The position numbers and the translations under genes are program-made. Positions 35,561 through 45,097 of a DNA stretch of 64,000 nt are shown here, piece by piece. Location: assembly GCF_030577135.1 (NCBI RefSeq), contig NZ_JAUIRR010000001.1:248001-312000 (forward strand), read 5' to 3'. The notes under the pieces are model-generated. The model saw nothing but the letters and a program-made list of their open reading frames with translations, did not search any database and was not told the DNA's origin. Source of the DNA: Sulfurimonas sp. hsl 1-7. Its GTDB lineage: Bacteria > Campylobacterota > Campylobacteria > Campylobacterales > Sulfurimonadaceae. Positions within the stretch are counted from its first letter, which is position 1; each line of letters starts with the position of its first letter.

Positions 35561-36177
35561 TGCTTCTTTGTGATATTGGTAATACCTCGTACCATTTTAA
35601 CGAAGGTACAAAAGATTTTAAAGAGTTTGCGGACTCTTTTGAACCCCAAACGATAAAACAGCCCACTTATTATATCTCTGTAAATCAAAACGTAAAAGAA
35701 AAGCTAAATGATCTAGATAACTGGATTGATCTTGAAACTTTTGTAGAGAGGGAAGATTATTATGCAACTATGGGGATAGATCGCATAGTAGCACTAGCGA
35801 CAATTACTGATGCAGTGGTTATAGATGCAGGAAGTGCCATAACAGTAGATGTAGTTAGAAACGGCGTTTTTGAAGGGGGATTTATATATCCAGGTATCAA
35901 AGCTATGCAGGAATGTTATAGAAATATCTCCAATGCACTTGATTACTCATTTAACTTTGAGGTAGATTTGGGTAAAATGGCGAAAAATTCTCCAGATGCG
36001 ATCAGTTACGGGTATCTTAAACCATTTGTTGATGAGATTAAGAGTAAAAATTTACCTATTATTTTAACTGGTGGTGATGCGTCAGAGTTTAAAAAACTAT
36101 TTCCTGATGCAAGGCTCGATCAAGAGTTGATTTTTACGGGAATGAAAAAGATTATGAAAAAGGCTGGTTTATGCTAA
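35560..36177 (+). CDS. coaX: Type III pantothenate kinase
   Basis: A 205-residue enzyme for the first step of coenzyme A synthesis. ASKHA-fold motifs are visible: CDIGNT (4-9, phosphate 1), GIDRIVALA and DAGSAITVD (phosphate 2), and GGDASEF near the C-terminus. It is shorter than many CoaX proteins (about 250) but consistent with Campylobacterota forms. It overlaps hisG by seven bases. Confidence 0.92.
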   Translation: MLLCDIGNTSYHFNEGTKDFKEFADSFEPQTIKQPTYYISVNQNVKEKLNDLDNWIDLETFVEREDYYATMGIDRIVALATITDAVVIDAGSAITVDVVRNGVFEGGFIYPGIKAMQECYRNISNALDYSFNFEVDLGKMAKNSPDAISYGYLKPFVDEIKSKNLPIILTGGDASEFKKLFPDARLDQELIFTGMKKIMKKAGLC

Positions 36178-36797
36178 CAGTTGCACTTCCAAAAGGGCGT
36201 ATAGCAAAAGAAACACTAGAAATATTTGAAACTATTTTTGGAGACAGTTTCAAATTTGACGACAGAAAACTTATTTTAGAGACTCCAAAATTCCGTTTTT
36301 TACTTGTAAGAAACCAAGACGTAGCAACTTATGTATATCATCAAGCAGCAGATATCGGTGTAGTTGGACTTGATACTTTAGAAGAGCAGGGGCTTGACGT
36401 TGTGCGCCTGCTAGATCTTAAACGCGGCGTATGTAAAGTAGCTATCGGGATGAAAAAGGGTGAGAAGCTAGACCTTAGTAAGCCTGAGCTAAAAGTAGCA
36501 TCAAAGATGGTAAACATCACAAAAAAATATTTTGAAGAGCGTGCTGTAAGTGTTGAGATCATTAAGCTTTACGGTTCTATTGAACTTGCACCTCTAATCG
36601 GTCTTGCAGATATGATCGTAGATATCGTTGAAACTGGTACGACAATGAAGCAAAACGGTTTAGAAGTTGTTCAGGATATTATGACAAGTTCGACATATCT
36701 TATCGCAAATAAAAACTCATACATCTCTAAAAAAGATGAAGTTTTAGATATCTACGAGAAGATCAATAAAGTTATTAAAGCTGAGCAAGAGGCTTAA
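36171..36797 (+). CDS. hisG: ATP phosphoribosyltransferase, short form
   Basis: A 208-residue catalytic subunit for the first step of histidine synthesis. The motifs LPKGRIAKETLEIF and the PRPP-binding DIVETGTTMKQNGL are clear. The short form lacks the C-terminal regulatory domain and normally needs HisZ; no hisZ is in the window. It overlaps coaX upstream and the methyltransferase gene by one base downstream. Confidence 0.94.
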   Translation: MLTVALPKGRIAKETLEIFETIFGDSFKFDDRKLILETPKFRFLLVRNQDVATYVYHQAADIGVVGLDTLEEQGLDVVRLLDLKRGVCKVAIGMKKGEKLDLSKPELKVASKMVNITKKYFEERAVSVEIIKLYGSIELAPLIGLADMIVDIVETGTTMKQNGLEVVQDIMTSSTYLIANKNSYISKKDEVLDIYEKINKVIKAEQEA

Positions 36798-37480
36798 TGA
36801 CAAACCTAGACTTATATGCAAAAGCGGAACACCTTTTAGGGATCGAAGATGCGACAGAAGCGCTTTACGATCTTTACCGTTCAGAGTTGGAAGATTATAA
36901 AGTAAAAACTTTACTTGACGTGGGTTGCGGACGCGGCGGTTTTATGCGTCGTATGATAAGCGACGGAGTAAAGTGTAAAGGTGTAGATCTCAGTTCTGTG
37001 ATGGTGCAGGAGTGTCAAGAGATTGGTCTTGATGCAGAGTGTAAAGACCTTAGTGAAGTTGAAGGGACATATGATGCTATTGTGAGTATCTTTGATGTAC
37101 TTAACTTTATGGATAAAGACTCCCTTACTAAGTTTTTAGATGCTGCAGCTCAAAAACTAAATGATGACGGGATATTTATAGCAGATATCAATACTATCTA
37201 CGGCTTTAAAGATGTAGCTGAGGGGAGTATGAGTAACGATACCGATGAAGAGTTTTTAAGTGTAGATGCTATATTTGAAAACGATGAACTTCATACAAAG
37301 TTTACACTCTTTGAAAAAAATGATGACGGAAGATATACAAAGTACCAAGATACTATTGTTCAGTACTTTCATAAGATCAAGTTTTTTCAAAATCTTAGTT
37401 CACTAAAACTGGTAGATAAACAAACGTTTTCTCTCTACGATACAGAGGATAAGACGCTTTTAATATTTAAAAAGCGTTAA
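36797..37480 (+). CDS. Class I SAM-dependent methyltransferase
   Basis: A 227-residue Rossmann-fold methyltransferase with motif I LLDVGCGRGGFMRR (about 38-51), an acidic residue after strand 2 (GVDLS) and motif post-II ADINTIYGF. The substrate is unknown; it resembles small-molecule methyltransferases. TAATG-type overlap with hisG indicates co-translation. Confidence 0.82.
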   Translation: MTNLDLYAKAEHLLGIEDATEALYDLYRSELEDYKVKTLLDVGCGRGGFMRRMISDGVKCKGVDLSSVMVQECQEIGLDAECKDLSEVEGTYDAIVSIFDVLNFMDKDSLTKFLDAAAQKLNDDGIFIADINTIYGFKDVAEGSMSNDTDEEFLSVDAIFENDELHTKFTLFEKNDDGRYTKYQDTIVQYFHKIKFFQNLSSLKLVDKQTFSLYDTEDKTLLIFKKR

Positions 37481-37503
37481 TTTAAATTTAAAAAAGGAAT
37501 AAA

Positions 37504-37764
37504 ATGAGTAAACACAAAACAAAATTAGCAAAAATCTTCGAGCATCCAATCTCTGGAAACATCGATATTACAAAATTAACGCATGCGTTAGAGCACTACG
37601 GAGTGGAAGTTGATGTTTCTAAAAAACATCGTTTATTATTACATTTTGCAGGTAAAGAGCATTCTGTATCTTTATCACATAACAATGAATTACATAAAGA
37701 TGCTGTAGTAGCATTACGCCACTTTTTAGAAGAAGTTAATTTAACTCCTGAAAAATTAGACTAA
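37504..37764 (+). CDS. HicA-like (YcfA-type) small protein without antitoxin partner
   Basis: An 86-residue protein whose layout matches the HicA mRNA-interferase family: FEHPISGNIDITKLTHALEH (helix 1 with the first strand), a VDVSKKHRLLLHFAGKEHSV hairpin, then SLSHNNELHKDAVVALRHFLEE with a His at the place of the catalytic His. The canonical G-S/T-H-x-x-F motif is not intact, and no hicB follows, so toxicity is doubtful. AAAAAAGGAAT ribosome site. Last gene before a strong terminator. Confidence 0.65.
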   Translation: MSKHKTKLAKIFEHPISGNIDITKLTHALEHYGVEVDVSKKHRLLLHFAGKEHSVSLSHNNELHKDAVVALRHFLEEVNLTPEKLD

Positions 37765-37788
37765 AAGAGCATCGCTCTTTTAGTTTTT
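37761..37788. terminator. Strong bidirectional intrinsic terminator
   Basis: CTAAAAGAGC-ATC-GCTCTTTTAG is a perfect 10-bp stem with a 3-base loop, followed by TTTTT on the plus strand. It overlaps the stop of the HicA-like gene and reaches the stop of the convergent peroxidase gene. Confidence 0.9.
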
Positions 37789-38803
37789 AGTTGATATCCG
37801 GTAATGGAGTTTTATCAGTCGAAGCTGGTAAAATCGGCATTGTGATATCTGGTTTTCTACCATCTAAAGCTTTTAAGAAAGTTTCAATCTCCTGAACTTG
37901 TTTGTCTGAAAGATCTGCACCTAATTGTACACGTCCCATCTCTTTAATAGCAGCCGGAAGCGTTTTCATCATACCGTTATGGAAGTATGGTCCTGTTTGA
38001 TCAATGTTTCTTAGTGTCGGTACTCTAACCATACCGTTTGCATCACCTTTGAAATCACCTACATCGTTATATTTGTATTTATTTACTACGTTAAATACAT
38101 TAAGCTCACCACCAAGTGCTACACCATTATGACATGTTGTACAACCAACTTGGATAAATGTTTTAAGACCTTGCTGCTCTGCTGCTGTAAGTGCTTTATT
38201 ATCACCGTTTAAGAAGTCATCGTATCTTGATGGAGTTACAAGAGTTCTCTCAAATACTGCAATAGTATCTGCTACTTTTGCTAAAGTGATTTTTACATCG
38301 TTACCGTAGATCTTTTTAAAAGCATCTACGTAAGCAGGCATAGATGATACTACCGCTGCAACATGCTCTTTTGTAGCTGCCATTTCTGGTGCCGCTTGCA
38401 TAGGGCCTTGCGCTTGATCTTCTAAGTGTGGACTTCTTCCGTCCCAGAATTGAATAGAGTTAAAAACAGAGTTATATACTGTCGGTGAGTTTAAGTGGTG
38501 TGGATTTACCGTCCATTTATGACCTATTGCAGCCTCTAAGCCGTCATCACCGCCTTCACTTAAGTTGTGACAAGAGTTACAAGAGATAAAACCGCTTTTA
38601 GAAAGTCTTGGGTCAAAGTAAAGTTTTTTACCAAGTTCAACTTTTGCGTCTGTAATAGGATTCTTTGGATTGTCGATTAGTTTCATTAACTCTTTTTGAG
38701 AGTTTGGGATAGGTTTTAAACCAGCTTCTTCAGCTTGTTTAGCTACGCTACTTGCCATTAAAGAAGTAGTGACAGCGATAGATAACAACATAGTCTTTTT
38801 CAT
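37787..38803 (-). CDS. Di-haem cytochrome c peroxidase
   Basis: About 338 residues from the preferred ATG. Signal peptide MKKTMLLSIAVTTSLMASS, then two haem sites, CNSCH (N-terminal high-potential or peroxidatic domain) and CTTCH. Other family blocks are LGKKLYFDPRLS, GRSPHLEDQAQGP and TLRNIDQTGPYFHNG. It reduces hydrogen peroxide in the periplasm with electrons from small cytochromes. The in-frame TTG 12 bases upstream is rejected: it coincides with the ribosome site GGAG that serves the ATG at 38803. Confidence 0.93.
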   Translation of the reverse strand: MKKTMLLSIAVTTSLMASSVAKQAEEAGLKPIPNSQKELMKLIDNPKNPITDAKVELGKKLYFDPRLSKSGFISCNSCHNLSEGGDDGLEAAIGHKWTVNPHHLNSPTVYNSVFNSIQFWDGRSPHLEDQAQGPMQAAPEMAATKEHVAAVVSSMPAYVDAFKKIYGNDVKITLAKVADTIAVFERTLVTPSRYDDFLNGDNKALTAAEQQGLKTFIQVGCTTCHNGVALGGELNVFNVVNKYKYNDVGDFKGDANGMVRVPTLRNIDQTGPYFHNGMMKTLPAAIKEMGRVQLGADLSDKQVQEIETFLKALDGRKPDITMPILPASTDKTPLPDIN

Positions 38804-38897
38804 TTTAAACTCCAAGAAAAAATATTAAAGGAAAAAAATTATCCTTTATAGATGGCAAAATTATAACCTCTAATTCTTAAGTATATCTTGTAGTTAT

Positions 38898-39815
38898 TTA
38901 ATTATTTATAAAACTTAATGCAGATTTTATTCCGTTGAGATAGCTAAGGGTATTTGCCTTGTTCTTATATGCGATATCAAATGCTGTACCGTGGTCAACA
39001 GAGGTTCTGATAATAGGAAGATTTAAAGAGATATTTACACTCTCGTCAAAATGAAGAGCTTTAAGTGGTGCTAATCCCTGATCGTGGTACATTGCAACAT
39101 AATAGTTGAAGTTTTTTCGAAACGAAGGTGTAAAAGCTATATCCGGAACTACAGGACCGCTAAACTGCTCAAAACCTATTTTTTTGTTTGCACTTTTAAT
39201 CGCTTTTGTAATAATAAGTTCTTCATTACCCAATACACCATTGTCTCCAGCATGAGGATTTAGTCCTAGTACTGCGATTTTTTCTTTTTCTATTGAGTTG
39301 TGAAGATCTAGAAAAAATTGTTTGAGTTTTTTGTATTTGATAGAGGATGCTACTTCTTTAAGCGGTATATGTTCAGTAAAAAGTGCGACAAACATCTCAG
39401 GACATCCAAGCATCATAATAGCTTCTTTATTGAAATGTTTACGAAGTAGATCAGTATGTCCTACAAAATGAAGATCTGCTAGTTTCCATGCTTCTTTATG
39501 GATAGGCATTGTAACAACAGCATCAGCCTTTTTTGTTTCACATAATGCAATTGCATCCATAAATGAATTGTAAGAGTATAGACCGCTCTCTTTACTTACA
39601 ACACCCGGTTCTATTGCAAATTCACCTTCAACTTCGTGTAGTTCTAAATCTTCGGGAAGGGTAACATCTAAAAGTTTAGCCGCCTGTGCTAACATTGTAT
39701 GGTTTATACAATATACAGGTGTACAGATTTTAGAGATTGTTTCGTGAGATTTTAGTGCGATCTCAATCCCTACGCCGTTTAGATCACCGACGCTGATGGC
39801 AATTTTCGGTTTCAT
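38898..39815 (-). CDS. pdxA: 4-hydroxythreonine-4-phosphate dehydrogenase
   Basis: A 305-residue enzyme of the DXP-dependent vitamin B6 pathway. It has AISVGDLNGVGIEIALK at the start, the metal-binding His blocks FVGHTDLL and AMYHDQGLAPLK, and the VDHGTAFD signature. It starts four bases inside the end of pdxJ, and the two enzymes act in sequence. Confidence 0.95.
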   Translation of the reverse strand: MKPKIAISVGDLNGVGIEIALKSHETISKICTPVYCINHTMLAQAAKLLDVTLPEDLELHEVEGEFAIEPGVVSKESGLYSYNSFMDAIALCETKKADAVVTMPIHKEAWKLADLHFVGHTDLLRKHFNKEAIMMLGCPEMFVALFTEHIPLKEVASSIKYKKLKQFFLDLHNSIEKEKIAVLGLNPHAGDNGVLGNEELIITKAIKSANKKIGFEQFSGPVVPDIAFTPSFRKNFNYYVAMYHDQGLAPLKALHFDESVNISLNLPIIRTSVDHGTAFDIAYKNKANTLSYLNGIKSALSFINN

Positions 39816-40594
39816 CTTTGTGTGAGTCTTTTCATCTCTTTAACAGCATTGTCTAAACCGCTAAAAACACTTCTGGCGATGATACTTTGTCCAATGTTTA
39901 ACTCAGTAATCTCATCAATAGCTACCATCTCATTAACGTTATGGTAATTAAGACCGTGTCCTGCAGCAACTTCAAGTCCCAGTTCAACGGCAGCTTTTGC
40001 AGCTTTTTTAAGTTCTTCAATCGAAACTTGGAGTTGTTGCGTTAACTCTGCACGTGAAAGCTCCAGCTCTTTTACCGAGTGGTTAGAGTAGGGGAGTGAA
40101 GAGTTGAGCATTGCAAATAGGTTTGCAAAGTGTCCGGTATGGAGTTCAACCATCTGTGCACCGAGTTCTTTTGATTTTTTCATAGCTTCAAGTGTAGGAT
40201 CGACAAAAAGTGAGACAGGGATCTCTGCATCATTGAGTTTTTTGATAGCCGACTCTATCGCATCACTGTTTGAAAACAGATCAAGCCCGCCCTCTGTAGT
40301 AACTTCTTGACGTTTCTCAGGTACCAAAGTCGCACGGTGGGGTTTGTTCTTACATACGATATCTATAATGCCCGGTTCAATTGCACACTCCAAGTTTACA
40401 GGTACTTTTGAGAAGCTGATGATGTTTGTAACGTCAATATCTTGTATGTGGCGTCTGTCTTCTCTTAAATGGATAGTTATCTGATCTGCACCATTTTGAC
40501 ACGCTACATATAAAGCTTGTAAGATATCTGGATCGTTGATCTCTCTCGCTTCACGCAGTACCGCTACGTGGTCAATATTTACACCGAGTTTCAT
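39812..40594 (-). CDS. pdxJ: Pyridoxine 5'-phosphate synthase
   Basis: A 260-residue TIM-barrel enzyme that closes the pyridoxine ring. It shows NIDHVAVLREAR at the start, HLREDRRHI (about 42-50), a catalytic Glu in NLECAIEPG, and VAAGHGLNYHNV near the end. One-base overlap with the acyltransferase gene upstream and four-base overlap with pdxA downstream. Confidence 0.95.
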   Translation of the reverse strand: MKLGVNIDHVAVLREAREINDPDILQALYVACQNGADQITIHLREDRRHIQDIDVTNIISFSKVPVNLECAIEPGIIDIVCKNKPHRATLVPEKRQEVTTEGGLDLFSNSDAIESAIKKLNDAEIPVSLFVDPTLEAMKKSKELGAQMVELHTGHFANLFAMLNSSLPYSNHSVKELELSRAELTQQLQVSIEELKKAAKAAVELGLEVAAGHGLNYHNVNEMVAIDEITELNIGQSIIARSVFSGLDNAVKEMKRLTQR

Positions 40595-41301
40595 TAGTTT
40601 TTACCCTTTTGAAGAGATTGTTTGTAGTGAGTGATATATTTTTCTTCCAAGTTTGTATAATCAACAATATCACCGATGTGTACTTTTACTTTGTATTGCT
40701 CTTTAAAAGGGGAAGCTTTAAACACTTTTTCAAGTTCATCATTGATAAAAACAGGTACTACTTTTAGGTTATTTGCTTTTGCAATTTTCTCTGCACCGCT
40801 TTGGAACTCTTTGATACCTGCTGCTTTATGTCTTTCACCTTCAGGAAAGATATAGAGATTCATATTGTCAACTTTAGAGAAAGTTTTTTTGATAGTTTTA
40901 AAAAAGCTTACAAGTCCTCTTTTTGTTTCGAGATCAACACTGATACAGCCGCTGTACTCAAAAAATTTTCCGTAAAAACTGTCAAAAAGCTCTTGTTTTG
41001 CTATCCATGTACCGTTTTTATTGTGCTGGGAAAATATATGCTCCATAACGATAATGTCTAAAAGTGATCTGTGGTTGATAGCATAAAGGATTTTATCCTC
41101 TTTAGGAAGCTCTCCGTCAACTTCTACCTCTATATTTAAACGTTTAAGTACTTTGTTAGAGTAGGCTTGACGAGCTTTTGAAAGCTCTTCGTAAGCATGT
41201 TGCAGAGAGATATAAGGGTGAAAGAAAATCTTTTTGAAAATATAGATATATCTATATCCAAGTCTAATCATAAATGCATATTTTCTAAGATCTTTTACCA
41301 T
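40594..41301 (-). CDS. PlsC-like 1-acyl-glycerol-3-phosphate acyltransferase
   Basis: About 235 residues. The PlsC motifs are present: NHRSLLD (H-X4-D, about 77-83) and FPEGER (about 155-160). It probably transfers an acyl chain to lysophosphatidate or a related glycerolipid at the inner membrane. The ATG at 41301 is preferred over the GTG two codons earlier because GAGG sits five bases before it. It heads the unit with pdxJ and pdxA. Confidence 0.85.
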   Translation of the reverse strand: MVKDLRKYAFMIRLGYRYIYIFKKIFFHPYISLQHAYEELSKARQAYSNKVLKRLNIEVEVDGELPKEDKILYAINHRSLLDIIVMEHIFSQHNKNGTWIAKQELFDSFYGKFFEYSGCISVDLETKRGLVSFFKTIKKTFSKVDNMNLYIFPEGERHKAAGIKEFQSGAEKIAKANNLKVVPVFINDELEKVFKASPFKEQYKVKVHIGDIVDYTNLEEKYITHYKQSLQKGKN

Positions 41302-41344
41302 AATCACCTCATAAATTTTAAAAGGAGATTATAGCTAAAAAAAA

Positions 41345-42277
41345 TTAATTTGATGACTCTCTTATCGTCATTTCATTCTCCATTGTTTTGATCTCTTCCC
41401 CCGCTGGGATTGTGATTGTATTATCTGCAATGAAATGTTCTTTTTTTATTTTATTCGGATATTCAAAGTTGCTAAGGATGTGTTTGATGGTATTTATCCT
41501 TGCTTGTTTTTTATTATTTGAGCGAATAATTGTCCATGGAGCATGTTGGGTATGTGACGCAAGAAGCATAGAATACTTTGCAAGGGTATATTTATCCCAC
41601 AGCTCCTGAGATTTTTGATCGACAGGAGAGAGTTTATACTGTTTGAGAGGATCGGTCCTTCTTTTTTCAAAACGTTGTTCCTGTTTCTCTTTTGAAACGG
41701 AAAAGTAAAATTTAAACAGTTTTATATCGGAATTGATAAGCATCTTCTCAAATTCTGGAACCTCCTGCAAAAACTCTTTATGTTCCCTCGGCGTACAAAA
41801 TCCCATAACCGGTTCAACTCCTGCACGGTTGTACCAGCTTCTATCAAACAGAACTATTTCGCCGGCAGCGGGAAGGTGGTGAACATAGCGTTGAAAATAC
41901 CATTGAGTCTTTTCAATGTCACTCGGTTTATTCAGTGCAACTACGCGGGCTCCACGGGGATTGAGATGTTCAATAATTCTTTTTATCGTTCCACCTTTTC
42001 CTGCAGCATCGCGCCCTTCAAAGATCATTAAAACCTTCTCACCTGTATCTTTGATATGGTTTTGCATCTTTAAAAGTTCGATTTGGAGTTTTTTGAGTTC
42101 ACTTTCATATTGAAGTACCTCTTTTTTTACCCAAACAGGAACTCTCTTTTTCTTCCCTTTTCTGCGCTCTTCTTTTAGATTTTCCTCTTTAGTTTTTCGT
42201 CGATCGTTGTGAACTATCTCTTCTAAAACACTTCCGTCAAGTATCTCGTCGGCTACCATATTTCTTTTTCTGCTCAT
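41345..42277 (-). CDS. ppk2: Polyphosphate kinase 2
   Basis: A 310-residue PPK2-family kinase with Walker A FEGRDAAGKGGTIKR, the FDRSWYNRAGVEPVMGF block and the RRTDPLKQYKLSP lid region. It moves phosphate between polyphosphate and nucleotides. A basic N-terminal extension (about 1-60, rich in Lys/Arg/Glu) precedes the core. Eleven bases separate it from the upstream YyaL-type gene. Confidence 0.93.
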   Translation of the reverse strand: MSRKRNMVADEILDGSVLEEIVHNDRRKTKEENLKEERRKGKKKRVPVWVKKEVLQYESELKKLQIELLKMQNHIKDTGEKVLMIFEGRDAAGKGGTIKRIIEHLNPRGARVVALNKPSDIEKTQWYFQRYVHHLPAAGEIVLFDRSWYNRAGVEPVMGFCTPREHKEFLQEVPEFEKMLINSDIKLFKFYFSVSKEKQEQRFEKRRTDPLKQYKLSPVDQKSQELWDKYTLAKYSMLLASHTQHAPWTIIRSNNKKQARINTIKHILSNFEYPNKIKKEHFIADNTITIPAGEEIKTMENEMTIRESSN

Positions 42278-42288
42278 AAAACCACCTT

Positions 42289-44220
42289 TTAAATAGTGTC
42301 TAAAATAAGTTGTCCAAGCTTGTTTACATCATCTGTATTGGCAAAACAACTTTTCTCTCCACATACCATAAACCCTTGATCTTCACTTGCTTTTAAAAGT
42401 GTAAAAGGATATTCGATACCTTTTAGTGTAGCGCTATTTTCTTTTAGGTTTGTTAAATTCGATTTAATTACACGATCCCCTTTGATATATCTGAGTGCCT
42501 GTGAAAGCAGGTACGGATAGTAGATCGGGCGTCGTCCAAGATCATAAGAGTTGTATTCCATTGTTTTAAAAGCAAAGTGTGTGTACTTTTCATCTTCTAG
42601 TAACATCCCCAGAGTTAAAAGCACATCTACCATAATGCTTACACTGCTTGTATAAGTGTTGTCGGTTACTTCCGCTTTTGTTTGAAACTCACCTACGCTG
42701 AAGTTCCATAACCCTTTGTCATAGAAGTTTTCTAGTGCTTTATTTGCCATTCTTTGCGCCTGAATGAGATAAAGGTCATCTTGTGTAGCTTTGTAGCCGC
42801 TAAGAAGAGCTTTTGCTAAAAATGCATAGTCCTCTAAAAATGCTTCAACTTTCGGTGTTTTATCTACAAGTGCTGAATGGTAGAGTGTATCGTTAACGTA
42901 CATTTTATTTAAAAGTGCCTCAAGTGCATCTACGGCTTTGCCTAAATATACGTTGTCTATCATCCCCAGTTGAAAAAGGGAATGGATCATCATTGCAGAC
43001 CAAGAAGTTTGCACTTTTCTATCTATAAACGGATATGTTCGTTTTGCACGAAGTCCTTGGAGTAAGATTTTAACATCGCTGAACCAGTCAGGAACTTTTT
43101 CATCAAAACGGATGATGTTTTTCCCCTCAAAGTTTCCATCCGGTGTTACATTCATCTCTTGACACATCTTCCCAATGTTCTCATAAGCGTTTTGTTCTAA
43201 AAGGGCATAAACCTCTTCGTATGTGTATGTAAAGTAAGTTCCCTCTTCACCCTCGCTGTCAGCATCGCTTGCACTATAGAAAAGATTGTCTTCAGACATG
43301 AAGTTAAACCAAAAATCGGCAATCTCTTTTGCAGTTTGTAAGTAGTTTTCATCTTTATAGGCAAGGTATCCATCAAGATAGTTTTCACAAAGCAGGGCGT
43401 TATCGTACAACATCTTTTCAAAGTGGGGCACTAACCATTTCTCATCAACCGAGTAGCGGCAAAATCCGCCGTCAATAAGATCGTACATTCCACCTTTTTT
43501 CATCTGATCGAGCGTATTTGTAAGCATCGCCGTGATTGCTTTGTCGTGATAGAGATTATCGATCACTTGAAGTGTTTTTAGAGTAGAAGCATGGGGAAAC
43601 TTTGGTTTTACAGAGAAACCGCCGTAATTTGGTTGATAATTGCTTTTAGCTTGATTCACAAATGTAAGGTGAAATTCCTCTTTTAAAACAGTTGCTTCTT
43701 TAGGGTGCTCAACATGGTTGATAAACCCCTCGACTTCATCGGCGTTTTTGTAAAGTTGGGGATCATTCTCTTCAACTTTTGTAGCTATAAGAGATGTCAG
43801 TTCTTTAAAACCCATCCCTTCAACACTACCTTCATTAGATTCAGGAGCAATGTAAGTTCCCGCAAAAAACGGTTTGTTTTGCGGTGTACAGAAGATAGAT
43901 GTCGGCCATCCGCCTGCACGACGGTTAAGCAGTTGATACACCTCTTGGTAGTGTTTATCGATGTCGGGACGCTCTTCACGATCTACTTTGATCGCAATAA
44001 AGTTTTTGTTTAAAATCTCTGCACATTCATCATTTTCAAAAACCTGTTCCTCCATCACATGGCACCAATGACATGATGAATAACCGATGCTTATAAAAAT
44101 AGCTTTATTCTCTTTTTCGGCTTTCTCGAATGCTTCATCACACCACGGCCACCAATCAACAGGGTTGTTTTTATGTTGTTGTAGATAAGGTGAATCCTCT
44201 TTTTCTAATCTATTCGCCAT
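42289..44220 (-). CDS. YyaL-type thioredoxin-domain protein (DUF255)
   Basis: About 643 residues from the ATG that begins [16 protein letters not shown]; a start 40 residues upstream is possible but does not match the family and lacks a ribosome site. The N-terminal DUF255 thioredoxin fold has the C-x-x-C pair in [11 protein letters not shown]. The rest is an (alpha/alpha)6-barrel-like domain with [13 protein letters not shown]. The family (human SSP411 relatives) has no firm function; a redox or sugar-related role is discussed. Confidence 0.9.
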   Translation of the reverse strand: MANRLEKEDSPYLQQHKNNPVDWWPWCDEAFEKAEKENKAIFISIGYSSCHWCHVMEEQVFENDECAEILNKNFIAIKVDREERPDIDKHYQEVYQLLNRRAGGWPTSIFCTPQNKPFFAGTYIAPESNEGSVEGMGFKELTSLIATKVEENDPQLYKNADEVEGFINHVEHPKEATVLKEEFHLTFVNQAKSNYQPNYGGFSVKPKFPHASTLKTLQVIDNLYHDKAITAMLTNTLDQMKKGGMYDLIDGGFCRYSVDEKWLVPHFEKMLYDNALLCENYLDGYLAYKDENYLQTAKEIADFWFNFMSEDNLFYSASDADSEGEEGTYFTYTYEEVYALLEQNAYENIGKMCQEMNVTPDGNFEGKNIIRFDEKVPDWFSDVKILLQGLRAKRTYPFIDRKVQTSWSAMMIHSLFQLGMIDNVYLGKAVDALEALLNKMYVNDTLYHSALVDKTPKVEAFLEDYAFLAKALLSGYKATQDDLYLIQAQRMANKALENFYDKGLWNFSVGEFQTKAEVTDNTYTSSVSIMVDVLLTLGMLLEDEKYTHFAFKTMEYNSYDLGRRPIYYPYLLSQALRYIKGDRVIKSNLTNLKENSATLKGIEYPFTLLKASEDQGFMVCGEKSCFANTDDVNKLGQLILDTI

Positions 44221-44314
44221 AAAATCTCTCTTATTATTTTTTCTGTAGGGTATGATAAAGAGGCTAATTTTGTCCTTAAAGAAATAGACTTCTTTCATCA
44301 CTATATAAAGTATG

Positions 44315-44518
44315 AGCAAAAAGCGAAGCAATTTAATCAAGGCAGATGTTCCTAAGCGTAGCTGTAGCTACGGTTAGGGTTATCTAACGCAGAGTAAAGC
44401 AGCTTATCTTTTTGCCCTTTGGGAAGAATAAAAAGAGGCAATCTAGCACAAAAAAATTATTTCACCTTAACTGCGGTTAGGCTGAAAAATTTGTTTTGCA
44501 CTATTTTACCTCTTTTTA
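44315..44518. other. Highly structured non-coding element with nested hairpins
   Basis: A non-coding stretch between divergent genes. The first structure is a hairpin at 44351-44378: CCTAA-G-CGTAGC, loop TGTA, GCTACG-G-TTAGG. It is extended by AGAT/ATCT across a GTT/GTT internal loop (44344-44385) and possibly enclosed by GCAAAAAG/CTTTTTGC. The second is a ~90-base hairpin whose base is the perfect 10-bp stem TAAAAAGAGG (44429-44438) / CCTCTTTTTA (44509-44518) and whose tip is CCT-t-AAC TGCG GTT-AGG. Both tips share a CCTnA...GTTAGG theme. It fits no riboswitch or known small RNA I recognise. A short plus-strand reading frame through it (44419-44631) looks spurious. Confidence 0.6.
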
Positions 44519-44602
44519 TACTTCTCATATCTTTGTATAGTTATGAAAGAAGTCTAATAAATGCTACAATAATAAAAAAAATATTTAAAAATGGGAAATT
44601 TT

Positions 44603-45097
44603 ATGAAAAAGATCTATATTGCCGGACCTGATGTTTTTGAAAAAGACTCGATAGAGAGAGGAAAAAAACTTGTGGAAATATGCGGAAAATACGGATTTGA
44701 AGGGTTGTACCCTTTAGATAATGTAGTAGATTTTTCTCAAGAAAAACATAAAATAGCCCGAGACATATACGAAGCAAATGTGACAATGATACAAAAAGCA
44801 GACATCGTGATAGCAAATCTAAACACCTTTAGAGGTAAAGAAGCAGATAGCGGTACCGTATGGGAGTGTGGCTATGCAAGCGGTCTGGGTAAAGAGGTAT
44901 ATGGTTATATGGATACAAAGAGTAACTATATTCAAAACTTTGGGGATGATGAAAAGTTTGCACGTGAGGGATATTATGTTGATAGTAAAGAGCGAATGAT
45001 CGAAGATTTTGATCATCCAATCAACCTTATGATAGCGTGCTCGGTAAAAAAGATTATAGCCGGAGAGTTCGAAGATGTTTTAAAGGCAATCGCATAA
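44603..45097 (+). CDS. Nucleoside 2-deoxyribosyltransferase
   Basis: About 164 residues. It has the family start KKIYIAGPDVF, a DIVIANLNTFRG segment and the catalytic Glu in SGTVWECGYA. The enzyme exchanges bases on 2'-deoxyribonucleosides or hydrolyses them (salvage or clean-up). The ATG at 44603 is preferred over 44591 because GGGA then lies upstream as a ribosome site. The stop overlaps the following kinase start by one base. Confidence 0.87.
   Translation: MKKIYIAGPDVFEKDSIERGKKLVEICGKYGFEGLYPLDNVVDFSQEKHKIARDIYEANVTMIQKADIVIANLNTFRGKEADSGTVWECGYASGLGKEVYGYMDTKSNYIQNFGDDEKFAREGYYVDSKERMIEDFDHPINLMIACSVKKIIAGEFEDVLKAIA

Noticed and set aside
44419-44631. Plus-strand open frame of 70 codons upstream of the deoxyribosyltransferase
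   Set aside because: It runs through the long hairpin and into the next gene, with no ribosome site; the DNA is better explained as a structured non-coding element.
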